Shown: positions 1 through 6,652 of the stretch, in pieces
Layout: each line of letters starts with the position of its first letter
Position numbering within the stretch: position 1 is the first letter of the stretch
NCBI GenBank assembly: GCA_002305445.1
Contig: DBRA01000026.1
Coordinates: 1-8,444 of the forward strand
DNA: 8,444 bases
Direction of reading: 5' to 3'
Origin: Clostridiales bacterium UBA1380
GTDB taxonomy: Bacteria; Bacillota; Clostridia; Oscillospirales; CAG-272
The notes under the pieces: model-generated
Told to the model about the DNA's origin: nothing
The model's database searches: none
What the model saw: the letters and a program-made list of their open reading frames with translations, nothing else
Program-made: the position numbers and the translations under genes

Positions 1-23
1 CCGCACAGTCCGATCAGCAGCAT
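1..23 (-). CDS. Possible 5' end of the next gene (partial, cut by window edge)
   Basis: On the minus strand an ATG at 23 lies two bases after the TAA stop of the oxidoreductase, and seven codons remain open to the window edge, reading MLLIGLC followed by a partial glycine codon. The tight spacing suggests translational coupling with the gene upstream, though no clear ribosome site is visible in the end of that gene. A hydrophobic strand followed by G-L-C-G is the way several P-loop kinases begin, dephospho-CoA kinase (CoaE) being one; with the glycine loop itself outside the window this is only a guess. Too little sequence exists to assign a function. Confidence 0.35.
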
Positions 24-25
24 CT

Positions 26-1162
26 TTACGGCTGCGCGACGGCGACGAACGCGCCGTCAGCTCTGTCGGAGCGTTCCGCGGCGTCGATGACGGCCGATAT
101 GCGCGCTCCGTCGAAAAACGACGGCGCGGCCTGTCTGCCTTCATATACGGCGGAGCAGAAATTGTACATGTTGCCGACATGCCCTCTCAGCCAGCCGACC
201 GGCGCTTTGACACCCGGGAACACGCCGCCCGGCTCGGGATAGCGGTTTACGCACTCGATGCGCGTCACGCCGCGGTCGCCGCCGTAATCACCTCCCGGAA
301 GCGAACCGTCGTAGAACTCGAGGAAGTTCGGATCCATGAGCGAAAAGCGCAGGCTGCCGCGCGTACCGTGGACGAATATAGAAAGGTCGTCGTTGACGCC
401 GACCGTCAGCTTGTTCGCTTCGATCGTGCCGATCGCGCCCGATTTGAGCTGCGCGGTTATATAAAACGCCTCGTCCGCCGTCGTCTTCCAAACAGCGCCG
501 TCCATTCCGGCGCGCTCGCGGTAATATATGAGGCTCTTGCCGGAAACGCGCTCGAAGTCGCCGCAGAGGTAGTATACGAGGTCGATCGCGTGGCTGCCGA
601 GGTCGCGCAGAACGCCGCCGCCGTACTCGCCGGTCTGCTTCCAGCCCGCGGGTTTGTTCGGGTCCATGCACGAATTGTGCAGGTATGCGGAGCGGAAGCC
701 GATTATATCGCCGAGCCGGCCGCTGTCAATGAGCTGCTTCGCGCGCAGAACGGGCGCCATGTAGCGGTTGTTGAAGACGATCTGCGTCGTGACGCCGGCT
801 TCGTCGGCGAGACGGGCGAGCTCCGCCGCTTCCTCGTACGTGACGGCGAGCGGTTTCTCGCACATGACGTGCTTTTTCGCGCGCAGTATCTTTTTGACGG
901 TCTCGTAGTGAAAAATGTTCGGCGTGCACACGTCGACGGCGTCGATGTCCGGATCGGATATGATTTCGTCCTCGCTCCCGCAGGCGCGGTCGAAACCGTA
1001 CTCGGCGCAGGCGGCGCACGATGTATCCTTATGAGCGGTGCACAGCGCCGTTATCCTCGCGGTAAACGGCAGATTTTTATAGAAATATTTCAGGTTTTCA
1101 ACTGCATAGGCATGTGTTTTGCCCATAAAACCGAAGCCGAGCATACCTATACGAATATCCAT
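26..1162 (-). CDS. Gfo/Idh/MocA family NAD(P)-dependent oxidoreductase
   Basis: A 378-residue cytoplasmic oxidoreductase of the glucose-fructose oxidoreductase/inositol dehydrogenase family, which oxidises or reduces hydroxyl groups on sugars and inositols using NAD(P). Seen: the N-terminal Rossmann fold starts with the dinucleotide loop GFGFMG at residues 9-14; the family EKP motif is at 102-104, with its lysine expected to be catalytic; and the C-terminal alpha/beta domain carries the D187-x-x-x-H191-x-x-D194 pattern expected for the active site. Length is typical. The ATG at 1162 is preceded by GGAG eight bases upstream and by a promoter at 1197-1225, so this start is well supported. The substrate cannot be read from sequence; no sugar transporter or sugar-specific partner is visible nearby. 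It is transcribed divergently from gap. A second gene may follow at once on the same strand (1-23). Confidence 0.93.
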   Translation of the reverse strand: MDIRIGMLGFGFMGKTHAYAVENLKYFYKNLPFTARITALCTAHKDTSCAACAEYGFDRACGSEDEIISDPDIDAVDVCTPNIFHYETVKKILRAKKHVMCEKPLAVTYEEAAELARLADEAGVTTQIVFNNRYMAPVLRAKQLIDSGRLGDIIGFRSAYLHNSCMDPNKPAGWKQTGEYGGGVLRDLGSHAIDLVYYLCGDFERVSGKSLIYYRERAGMDGAVWKTTADEAFYITAQLKSGAIGTIEANKLTVGVNDDLSIFVHGTRGSLRFSLMDPNFLEFYDGSLPGGDYGGDRGVTRIECVNRYPEPGGVFPGVKAPVGWLRGHVGNMYNFCSAVYEGRQAAPSFFDGARISAVIDAAERSDRADGAFVAVAQP

Positions 1163-1196
1163 CCGACACGCTCCGTTTTCTTTAATACATCGTTCT

Positions 1197-1225
1197 ATGA
1201 TATCATATTTTTACCGTTTTTGCAA
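1197..1225 (-). promoter_or_regulatory. Sigma-A type promoter of the oxidoreductase
   Basis: On the minus strand TTGCAA (1225-1220) and TATCAT (1202-1197) are separated by exactly 17 bases. TATG stands one base before the -10 box, matching the Gram-positive -16 (extended -10) element. The start of transcription would be near 1190, giving a leader of about 28 bases. Confidence 0.7.
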
Positions 1226-1292
1226 GTGCGCGCATCCGCCGGGTTACAGTGCCTGAGTTTGTTAATATTTTTATAATTTTGGCTGCCTATTA

Positions 1293-1321
1293 TTGTAAAA
1301 AGGGGGGATTTGATGTATAAT
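1293..1321 (+). promoter_or_regulatory. Sigma-A type promoter of gap
   Basis: TTGTAA at 1293-1298 and a perfect TATAAT at 1316-1321 are separated by 17 bases, with a G-run in the spacer (1302-1307). Transcription would begin near 1328, giving a leader of about 73 bases before the gap start codon. This leader opens with a small hairpin (1329-1348). The promoter lies back to back with that of the oxidoreductase, leaving about 65 bases between the two -35 boxes for shared regulation, but I see no convincing operator. Confidence 0.7.
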
Positions 1322-1328
1322 AATTACC

Positions 1329-1348
1329 TGCGGATGTATGTGTCCGCA
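1329..1348 (+). other. 5'-terminal hairpin in the gap leader
   Basis: TGCGGA (1329-1334) is the exact reverse complement of TCCGCA (1343-1348), with an eight-base loop. It would lie at the very 5' end of the gap message if transcription starts near 1328. Such 5' stems commonly slow mRNA decay; that role is an inference here. An alternative overlapping fold, TGTG with CACA, is also possible. Confidence 0.4.
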
Positions 1349-1400
1349 CACGACATTAGCGTTCAAAAATATTAATATATACGAAAGGGATACACAGAAA

Positions 1401-2471
1401 ATGGCAGTAAAAGTTGCAATTAACGGTTTCGGTCGCATCGGTCGTCTCGCTTTCCGTCAGATGTTCGGCGCTCCCGGATATGAGATCGTCGCCATCAACG
1501 ACCTTACCAGCCCCGCTATGCTTGCTCACCTTCTTAAATACGACACCGCTCAGGGCGGATATTGCGGCAGGATGGGTCAGAACACTCACACCGTCGATTC
1601 CAAGGAGCCCGAATTCGAAGAAGACGGCAAGACCGTGAAGGTTCCCGGCTCCATCACCGTTGACGGCAAGGAAATCACCATCTATGCGATGCCGAAGGCA
1701 CAGGATCTGCCGTGGGGCTCCCTCGACGTCGACGTCGTTCTCGAGTGCACCGGTTTCTACACCTCCAAGGATAAGGCGATGGCTCACATCACCGCCGGCG
1801 CCAAGAAGGTCGTTATCTCCGCTCCCGCCGGAAACGATCTCAAAACCGTCGTTTACAGCGTTAACGAGAAGACCCTTACACCCGATGACCAGATAATCTC
1901 CGCCGCTTCCTGCACCACAAACTGCCTCGCTCCGATGGCCAAGGTCCTCAACGACTACGCGCCCATCGAAAGCGGCATCATGTCCACAATCCACGCCTAC
2001 ACCGGCGACCAGATGATCCTCGACGGCCCGCACAGAAAAGGCGATCTCCGCCGCGCTCGCGCCGGCGCCGCCAACATCGTTCCGAACTCCACCGGCGCCG
2101 CTAAGGCCATCGGCCTCGTCATTCCCGAACTGAACGGCAAGCTGATCGGCTCCGCCCAGCGCGTTCCGGTCGTGACCGGCTCCACCACGATCCTCACCGC
2201 CGTTGTCAGGGGCGACAACGTCACCAAGGACGGCATCAACTCCGCGATGAAGGCCGCCTCCTCCGAGTCCTTCGGCTACACCGAGGATCAGATCGTTTCC
2301 TCCGACGTCATCGGCATGACCTTCGGCTCTCTGTTCGACGCCACCCAGACCATGGTCTCCAAGATCGGCGACGGTCTGTACCAGGTTCAGGTCGTTTCGT
2401 GGTACGACAACGAGAACTCCTACACCAGCCAGATGGTCCGCACCATCAAGTATTTCGCGGAGCTCAAATAA
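1401..2471 (+). CDS. gap: Glyceraldehyde-3-phosphate dehydrogenase, NAD-type
   Basis: Converts glyceraldehyde-3-phosphate, NAD and phosphate to 1,3-bisphosphoglycerate in glycolysis; cytoplasmic homotetramer in this family. The protein has 356 residues from the ATG at 1401. That start gives the conserved family N-terminus (MAVKVAINGFGRIGR) and follows AAGGGA about ten bases upstream; an in-frame ATG at 1338 would add a 21-residue extension with no family match. Seen: Rossmann loop GFGRIGR (9-15), D34-L35 suggesting NAD rather than NADP, catalytic C171 in SCTTNC, H198 in HAYTGDQ, and the usual C-terminal NSYTSQMVRT. About 20 extra residues lie between Y47 and K90 compared with E. coli GapA, which explains the length above the usual 330-340. 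Codon use is strongly biased (AAG, ATC, TCC, GAC), as expected for a highly expressed gene. It has its own promoter and terminator, so it is probably monocistronic. It is the only plus-strand gene here. Confidence 0.98.
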   Translation: MAVKVAINGFGRIGRLAFRQMFGAPGYEIVAINDLTSPAMLAHLLKYDTAQGGYCGRMGQNTHTVDSKEPEFEEDGKTVKVPGSITVDGKEITIYAMPKAQDLPWGSLDVDVVLECTGFYTSKDKAMAHITAGAKKVVISAPAGNDLKTVVYSVNEKTLTPDDQIISAASCTTNCLAPMAKVLNDYAPIESGIMSTIHAYTGDQMILDGPHRKGDLRRARAGAANIVPNSTGAAKAIGLVIPELNGKLIGSAQRVPVVTGSTTILTAVVRGDNVTKDGINSAMKAASSESFGYTEDQIVSSDVIGMTFGSLFDATQTMVSKIGDGLYQVQVVSWYDNENSYTSQMVRTIKYFAELK

Positions 2472-2488
2472 GATAACCTCAATAATGG

Positions 2489-2515
2489 AAGAGGAGCCGT
2501 ACGGCTCCTCTTTTT
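2489..2515 (+). terminator. Intrinsic terminator of gap
   Basis: A perfect palindromic stem (GAGGAGCCGT at 2491-2500 with ACGGCTCCTC at 2501-2510, extended by two A-T pairs) is followed by TTTTT at 2511-2515. It begins 17 bases after the gap stop codon and is a textbook Rho-independent terminator. Confidence 0.93.
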
Positions 2516-2529
2516 CATGTGCTTGTTAC

Positions 2530-2564
2530 AAAATCGGGCGGCGCCTTCCGGCACTGCCCGATTT
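2530..2564 (-). terminator. Intrinsic terminator of the TIM-barrel gene
   Basis: On the minus strand AAATCGGGC (2564-2556) pairs with GCCCGATTT (2539-2531), nine pairs, and within the loop GCC-GGAA-GGC forms an inner stem capped by a GNRA tetraloop. The stem starts nine bases after the stop codon. The T run after the stem is short (TTTT at 2533-2530), so termination may be moderate. It faces the gap terminator, so the two converging transcripts are both closed in about 75 bases. Confidence 0.75.
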
Positions 2565-2573
2565 ATGTAGCCC

Positions 2574-3248
2574 TTATATATTTTTGCGCTTGCCGTATTC
2601 GGCGAAATACACGGACATCGGCGGGGGCGTATAGGTTATCGCGTTCGCCCCGGCGTTGATAGTCGCCGCGCACGTCTCCTCGGTGGGCCCGCCCGTCGCC
2701 ATGATCGGGACGTACGGGTACTCGGCTCTGATGCCGCGGATTATATCCGGCGTTTTGGCAGCGCCCGCCACGTTCAGTATGGTGGCGCCGGACTCAAGCC
2801 GCGTCTTTATATCGGTATCGGCGGAGGTGACCGTCAATATGATCGGTATATCGAGCATGTGCGCAAGCTCTCTCAAGGCTTCGTCCGATATCGTCGGGTT
2901 GACCACGACGCCGGACGCGCCGTCGAATTCGGCCTGCTTCGCTATGGCGACGATTCTGTCCAAAGACGTTATCATGTAATCGCCGATGCCGGAAAAGACA
3001 GGGACTCGCGCGGCGTCAAGCACCGATTTCATGATAACGGGCTGGGGATAAAACGGGTACAGCGCTATGACAGCGTCCGCGTTCATGTTTGTTATTACGG
3101 CTGCATCGGTCGTAAACATGAACGATTTGAGTATGCGCCCGTTCATGTTGATGCCGCTCGCAGCGCTTATCGCTTCGGGTACGCGGATGATCTGGCGCTT
3201 TAGGTTACCGCGTATTTCGGGTATATATTTTTCTTCGCTCATCGCCAT
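2574..3248 (-). CDS. TIM-barrel protein related to KDPG-aldolase-like phosphate-binding barrels, function unknown
   Basis: A 224-residue soluble protein with the alternating strand-helix pattern of a beta/alpha barrel: strands are visible near 49-53, 59-63, 83-86, 113-116, 135-139, 156-160 and 181-185. The last two, GATILNVAG (154-162) and PIMATGGPT (181-189) followed by NAGANAI (198-204), resemble the phosphate-binding end of KDPG aldolase (Eda). At the place where Eda has its Schiff-base lysine (V-L-K-F-F-P) this protein has I-L-N, so aldolase chemistry is unlikely. I know of no experimental function for this kind. Start: ATG at 3248, with a second in-frame ATG at 3242; AAAAGATG upstream is a poor ribosome site, so coupling to the upstream P-loop gene, 16 bases away, is likely. 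Both genes share the promoter at 3725-3753. Confidence 0.75.
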   Translation of the reverse strand: MAMSEEKYIPEIRGNLKRQIIRVPEAISAASGINMNGRILKSFMFTTDAAVITNMNADAVIALYPFYPQPVIMKSVLDAARVPVFSGIGDYMITSLDRIVAIAKQAEFDGASGVVVNPTISDEALRELAHMLDIPIILTVTSADTDIKTRLESGATILNVAGAAKTPDIIRGIRAEYPYVPIMATGGPTEETCAATINAGANAITYTPPPMSVYFAEYGKRKNI

Positions 3249-3264
3249 AACGAATCATCTTTTT

Positions 3265-3672
3265 TCACATAAATTTTTTCATCGTCTCGGTTGCTTCCTC
3301 AACCGGCAGCGATACGGTCATTGTGCAGTTGAAGCCGAGCCGCTCGGCAAGATTATCGATCTTAACAAGGAAAGCATCGAATTCCGATAAATCGTTTTTG
3401 CAGATTTTAAGCGCGGAATCAATGAACATTTCGGTCACATCGTGGTTACTGGCAAGCATACCCGCAGCGAAGCCGTAAAGCGAAAGCGCGTCGCTTATGA
3501 AATAGTATTCGGTATCAATAAGACGGCACTGATAATTGATATCAAATCTCAGCTTATCGCCTTTTTCAATGCAGACGACCGCGCCCTTCGTATTTTCCAG
3601 CGCGTCGTTGACCATCGAAATCAGAGTCTTTGTTTTGCCCGTTCCCTTAACTCCCACGATCAGTTTGACCAT
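3265..3672 (-). CDS. Small P-loop ATPase-like protein, function unknown
   Basis: A 135-residue protein that is almost only a nucleotide-binding core. The Walker A loop GVKGTGKT spans residues 7-14 right after the first strand; a hydrophobic strand ending in Asp (EMFID, about residue 80) could serve as Walker B. There is no signal peptide or membrane segment. I chose the ATG at 3672 over an in-frame ATG at 3720 because GGAGGG stands seven bases before it and because the P-loop then follows the N-terminal strand directly, as is normal; the longer form would add 16 residues without structure. Similar short ATPases in Clostridia are sometimes labelled as twitching motility proteins, but nothing here supports motility: it lacks the length and motifs of PilT. 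First gene of a two-gene unit with the TIM-barrel protein, which suggests a shared role. Confidence 0.82.
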   Translation of the reverse strand: MVKLIVGVKGTGKTKTLISMVNDALENTKGAVVCIEKGDKLRFDINYQCRLIDTEYYFISDALSLYGFAAGMLASNHDVTEMFIDSALKICKNDLSEFDAFLVKIDNLAERLGFNCTMTVSLPVEEATETMKKFM

Positions 3673-3724
3673 TACTTGCCCTCCGTTATCGTTTGTCGCG
3701 CAGCCAAACGCTGCCCGCAATTAT

Positions 3725-3753
3725 ATTATACACACTAAATTTGTGATAATCAA
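3725..3753 (-). promoter_or_regulatory. Sigma-A type promoter of the P-loop/TIM-barrel unit
   Basis: On the minus strand TTGATT (3753-3748) and a perfect TATAAT (3730-3725) have a 17-base spacer. A second TATAAT overlaps the first, shifted by five bases. Transcription would start near 3718, about 45 bases before the start codon at 3672, which also argues against the ATG at 3720 as the start. Confidence 0.72.
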
Positions 3754-3798
3754 GTCGAATTTATAAATTCAATGTTGCCGACAGCGGCGGTAAATGAT

Positions 3799-3825
3799 TC
3801 GGGAGGATAAGATTTATCCTCCCGA
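3799..3825 (-). terminator. Hairpin after pgi, probable terminator
   Basis: A perfect 12-base-pair stem (TCGGGAGGATAA at 3799-3810 against 3814-3825) with a three-base loop begins nine bases after the pgi stop codon. On the minus strand it is followed by AATCATTTACC, so the T run is poor; it could act as a weak terminator or as a 3' stabilising stem. It separates pgi from the next promoter on the same strand. Confidence 0.65.
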
Positions 3826-3834
3826 TGTGCGAAA

Positions 3835-5205
3835 TTACTTATTTAACGTGGCGTTCAGCTGTGCGGACAGTTCCTCGTAACCCTTCTTGCCGAGGAGCGC
3901 GTACATGTTGTTTTTGTATTTTTCGACGCCGGGCTGGTCGAACGGGTTGACTCCATTCAGGTAGCCGGACGCGGCGCAGGCGAGCTCGAAGAAGTAGACG
4001 AGCCAGCCGAACGAATACTCGCTTCTGTCCGGTATCTCGACGACCATATTCGGAACGCCGCCGTCGTTGTGAGCGAAGAGCGTGCCCGTCATGGCAGTGC
4101 GGTTGATGTCGTGAAGCGTGCGGCCGACAAGGTATTTCACCTTGTCGGAATCGTCGTCGTCATCGCCGCCGCCCGGAACGGTCACGACATCGGACGCGTT
4201 TTGGACGTCGATGACGGTTTCGAACAGGTTGCGCATGCCGTCCTGGATATACTGTCCCATCGAGTGCAGATCGGTCGAGAAGACGACGGACGCCGGGAAA
4301 ATGCCCTTGCCATCCTTGCCTTCGCTCTCGCCGAAAAGCTGCTTCCACCACTCGTTGAACATCGTCATCGCAGGGTCGTAGCCGACGAGCAGCTCCGTCG
4401 TTTTGCCGCGGCGCATAAGAATATTGCGGAACGCGGCGTAACGGTAGGCTGCGTTTTTGTCGAGGTCGTCCTCCGCGAATGCAGTGCGGGCATCGGCGGC
4501 GCCGCGCATCATCTCGTCGATGTCGATGCCGGCGACAGCTATCGGGAGCAGACCGACGGCGCTGAGAACGGAGTAGCGGCCGCCGATATCGTCCGGCACT
4601 ACGAAGGTTTCGCAGCCCTTCGCGTCGGCGAAGCCCTTGAGCGCGCCCTTCTTTTTGTCGGTGGTGGCGAAGATGCGCTCGTAGGCGTTCTTTTCGCCGT
4701 ACTTCTTAATAAGCAGATCGCGGAAAATACGGAACGCGATGGCCGGCTCCGTCGTGTTACCGGATTTGCTGACGACGTTGATGCAGATCTCCCTGCCCTC
4801 GCAGATTTTCACGAGGTCGGCGACGGCGGACGGGCTGATCGTGTTGCCGGCGAAGTAGACGTCGGGCGTGTCGTGAGCCATGTTATTGTAGAGCGGGCTC
4901 TTCACGAACTCTATCGCCGCGCGCGCCCCGAGGTACGAGCCGCCGATGCCTATCACGATGAGGATGCCCTTATCGCCGTTCGCGCCGCGGCACAGCTTCT
5001 TTATCTTTTCCGCCGCGGCCTTAATGCGCGCGAACTCGTCCCTGTCGTAGTTAACGGGAAGGTCAACCCAGCCGAGAAAGTCTGAGCCGAGCCCGCTTTT
5101 TTCGCGAATTAGCTTATGTGCCGCCGAAACTTCGTGTCTTATGCCGTTCAGCTCGTTTTCCGAGACGAACAGCTTTATAAATTTTTCGTTTAGATTGATC
5201 GCCAT
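3835..5205 (-). CDS. pgi: Glucose-6-phosphate isomerase
   Basis: Interconverts glucose-6-phosphate and fructose-6-phosphate in glycolysis and gluconeogenesis; cytoplasmic. The 456 residues match the short Firmicutes type of the enzyme (about 450), not the 550-residue enterobacterial type. Seen: sugar-isomerase (SIS) domain motifs IGIGGSYLGAR (85-95) and SKSGNTTEP (146-154), the GGRYSVLSAVG signature (208-218), the glutamate in LFGESEGKDGKG (catalytic base region, about E293-E295), H314 in TDLHSMGQ, and K431 in QPGVEKYK near the end. A run of five aspartates (348-352) lies in the loop before KVKYLVG. The ATG at 5205 follows GGGAG with a seven-base spacer and has a promoter at 5242-5270. Probably monocistronic: a hairpin follows the stop, and the carboxypeptidase upstream on the same strand is separated by 111 bases. 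Confidence 0.97.
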   Translation of the reverse strand: MAINLNEKFIKLFVSENELNGIRHEVSAAHKLIREKSGLGSDFLGWVDLPVNYDRDEFARIKAAAEKIKKLCRGANGDKGILIVIGIGGSYLGARAAIEFVKSPLYNNMAHDTPDVYFAGNTISPSAVADLVKICEGREICINVVSKSGNTTEPAIAFRIFRDLLIKKYGEKNAYERIFATTDKKKGALKGFADAKGCETFVVPDDIGGRYSVLSAVGLLPIAVAGIDIDEMMRGAADARTAFAEDDLDKNAAYRYAAFRNILMRRGKTTELLVGYDPAMTMFNEWWKQLFGESEGKDGKGIFPASVVFSTDLHSMGQYIQDGMRNLFETVIDVQNASDVVTVPGGGDDDDDSDKVKYLVGRTLHDINRTAMTGTLFAHNDGGVPNMVVEIPDRSEYSFGWLVYFFELACAASGYLNGVNPFDQPGVEKYKNNMYALLGKKGYEELSAQLNATLNK

Positions 5206-5241
5206 GTCTGACTCCCGATTATATATAGTTTCATTCTTAGT

Positions 5242-5270
5242 ATTTTACACCATATACAATCGTTTTTCAA
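5242..5270 (-). promoter_or_regulatory. Probable promoter of pgi
   Basis: On the minus strand TTGAAA (5270-5265) and TAAAAT (5247-5242) are 17 bases apart, which puts the transcription start near 5235 and gives a leader of about 30 bases with the GGGAG ribosome site. A TATAAT closer to the gene (about 5226-5218) would start transcription within the ribosome site and is not favoured. Confidence 0.55.
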
Positions 5271-5316
5271 CATCATTGCTCGGATTTTTACATTTTATCC
5301 GCAATTTCGACGGCTT

Positions 5317-6465
5317 TCAACCCGGCAGGAAAGCTTTGAACAGTCGGCCCAGCACGCCCGCGAAGCTTATTTTGGCGACGTCCTCGGCGGCGACGATGTC
5401 TGCGGTTCCGATAACCTCGCCGTCGAGTGTGTATGTTACCGTGCCGACGACGTCTCCTGCGCTGACGGGAGCGGCAACCGACTCCTTCATCTCGCTCGCC
5501 TCGGCGACGGCGCTCTCCTTCGCCTTCGGGACGATGATCGCGAACTCCCTCTGCTTTACGGCGCAGGTGTTGCTTATGCCGCCCGTTACCGGCACCGTGC
5601 CCATGTCGGTTTCGTCCTTCTGAAACAGCGCGTAGTTGGCGAAGCCGCTGTCGAGAAGCTTCATTGCCGTGGCGTTGCGCGTATCGCGCGTCGGCGAAGC
5701 CATGACGACGGCGATCAGGTGCATGTTGCCGCGCTGCGCCGTCGCGCTGACGCAGAACCTGGCCTTTGACGTAGAGCCTGTCTTGAGGCCCGTCGCACCG
5801 CGGTAGAACCTGACGAGGCGGTTCGTGTTTGTGAGTCCGAAGGCCCCGTCGCGCACCGAATCCATCCATGTGGAGGCGTATTCGATTATCTTCGGATACT
5901 TAAGCAGCTCGCGGGAGATGAGCGCGATGTCGCGCGCGCTCATAACGTGGTTCTGCGTCGTGTCGTCGAGTCCGTTCGTGTTCTCGAAATGGGTGTTTTT
6001 GCACCCCAGCTCCGCGGCCCTCTCGTTCATACGCGTGACGAACGCTTCCTCGCTGCCGGCGACCGCCTCAGCGAGCGCGACGGCCGCGTCGTTCGCGCTC
6101 GATATGACGACGCTTTTGATAAGATCGGAAGCCTTCATGACCTCGCCCGGCTCAAGATAGATCTGCGAGCCTCCCATCGACGCCGCATGTTCAGACGTGG
6201 CTATTTCGCTGTCGAGCGTTATTATGCCGTTGTCGATGGCTTCCATGACGAGAAGCAGCGTCATCACCTTCGTGACCGAAGCCGGCGGCAGCGGTTCATC
6301 CGCGTTCTGCTCGAAAAGCACCGTTCCGGTTTTAGCGTCCATAAGAATCGCCGACACGCAATCGGTGTTCACCTGCGCCATCGGAAGCTCGAACGCCGCC
6401 GACTGATATGCGAATGAAAAGAGAATCGTCACCGCCGCCGCGGCGGCGATAATTTTTTTCATCAT
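5317..6465 (-). CDS. D-alanyl-D-alanine carboxypeptidase, S11 family (DacF/DacB-like penicillin-binding protein)
   Basis: Secreted serine enzyme that removes the terminal D-alanine from peptidoglycan stem peptides, limiting cross-linking. The 382 residues carry an N-terminal signal peptide (KK at 3-4, hydrophobic 5-20, likely cleavage after SAA at 22-24) and the three penicillin-binding motifs in order: S63-V-T-K66 with the nucleophile serine, S123-A-N125, and K228-T-G-S231. A beta-rich C-terminal domain follows (about 275-360), ending in a short amphipathic helix (AGVLGRLFKAFLPG) that can anchor such enzymes to the membrane surface. Start: ATG at 6465 (with another at 6462) after GTGAGG eight bases upstream. 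No clear sigma-A promoter is visible between it and the terminator upstream. In Bacillus, dacF is a forespore gene and dacB a mother-cell gene; sequence alone does not decide between a vegetative (DacA) and a sporulation role, so I give no symbol. Confidence 0.95.
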   Translation of the reverse strand: MMKKIIAAAAAVTILFSFAYQSAAFELPMAQVNTDCVSAILMDAKTGTVLFEQNADEPLPPASVTKVMTLLLVMEAIDNGIITLDSEIATSEHAASMGGSQIYLEPGEVMKASDLIKSVVISSANDAAVALAEAVAGSEEAFVTRMNERAAELGCKNTHFENTNGLDDTTQNHVMSARDIALISRELLKYPKIIEYASTWMDSVRDGAFGLTNTNRLVRFYRGATGLKTGSTSKARFCVSATAQRGNMHLIAVVMASPTRDTRNATAMKLLDSGFANYALFQKDETDMGTVPVTGGISNTCAVKQREFAIIVPKAKESAVAEASEMKESVAAPVSAGDVVGTVTYTLDGEVIGTADIVAAEDVAKISFAGVLGRLFKAFLPG

Positions 6466-6527
6466 AAGCCATACCTCACCATGTCCTTTATTCCGATATT
6501 TATTCGGGACGAGGCCCGTTTATACGC

Positions 6528-6588
6528 AAAAAGCCGGACGCTTTGATGCGCGCCGCAAAAATAAGCGGCGCGGGCATCTGCGTCCGGC
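6528..6588 (-). terminator. Strong intrinsic terminator of the HPr-like gene
   Basis: A long imperfect hairpin: GCGTCCGGC outer arm (6580-6588) with GCCGGACGC (6533-6541), then GATGC with GCATC (6545-6549/6574-6578), then GCGCCGC with GCGGCGC (6550-6556/6565-6571), about 21 pairs in total with small interruptions and an eight-base A-rich loop. On the minus strand it is followed by TTTTT (6532-6528). It lies 65 bases after the HPr-like stop codon; in between there is one smaller GC-rich stem (6611-6616 with 6625-6630). It closes that transcript before the carboxypeptidase gene. Confidence 0.85.
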
Positions 6589-6652
6589 GTTAATACTACA
6601 GGTTCTGTTCGCCGCGTCATACGGCGCGGCTGTCATTTATCCGTTATAGGCG

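Noticed and set aside
179..1276. Long plus-strand open frame opposite the oxidoreductase (365 codons)
   Set aside because: It is arginine/valine/alanine-rich without motifs and lies entirely over a gene with clear family motifs; it arises from the GC-rich third positions of the true gene.
1272..1277. A second TATAAT upstream of gap
   Set aside because: There is no -35-like hexamer at 16-18 bases before it, and the promoter at 1293-1321 is much better.
1338..1400. Upstream in-frame ATG giving gap a 21-residue N-terminal extension
   Set aside because: The extension has no family counterpart, starts inside the leader hairpin, and has no ribosome site; the ATG at 1401 gives the conserved GAPDH start.
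2574..3248. Assignment as KDPG aldolase (eda)
   Set aside because: The phosphate-site end is similar, but Asn159 takes the place of the Schiff-base lysine, so the enzyme activity cannot be claimed.
3265..3672. Assignment as a twitching-motility (PilT-like) ATPase
   Set aside because: Only a Walker A loop is shared; the protein is far shorter than PilT and lacks its Asp and His boxes.
4069..5085. Long plus-strand open frame opposite pgi (338 codons)
   Set aside because: No recognisable motif, biased composition, and overlap with an intact pgi on the other strand; a by-product of high GC content.
5275..5305. Stem after the carboxypeptidase stop (ATTGC..GGAT with ATCCGCAAT, two-base bulge)
   Set aside because: Nine AT-rich pairs with a bulge and no T run on the minus strand; not convincing as a terminator, and it adjoins the pgi promoter.
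6471..6530. Possible sigma-F/G promoter before the carboxypeptidase (GTATA about 15 bases before GAATAAATA)
   Set aside because: The -35-like part fits but the -10-like part matches neither consensus well; too weak to annotate.
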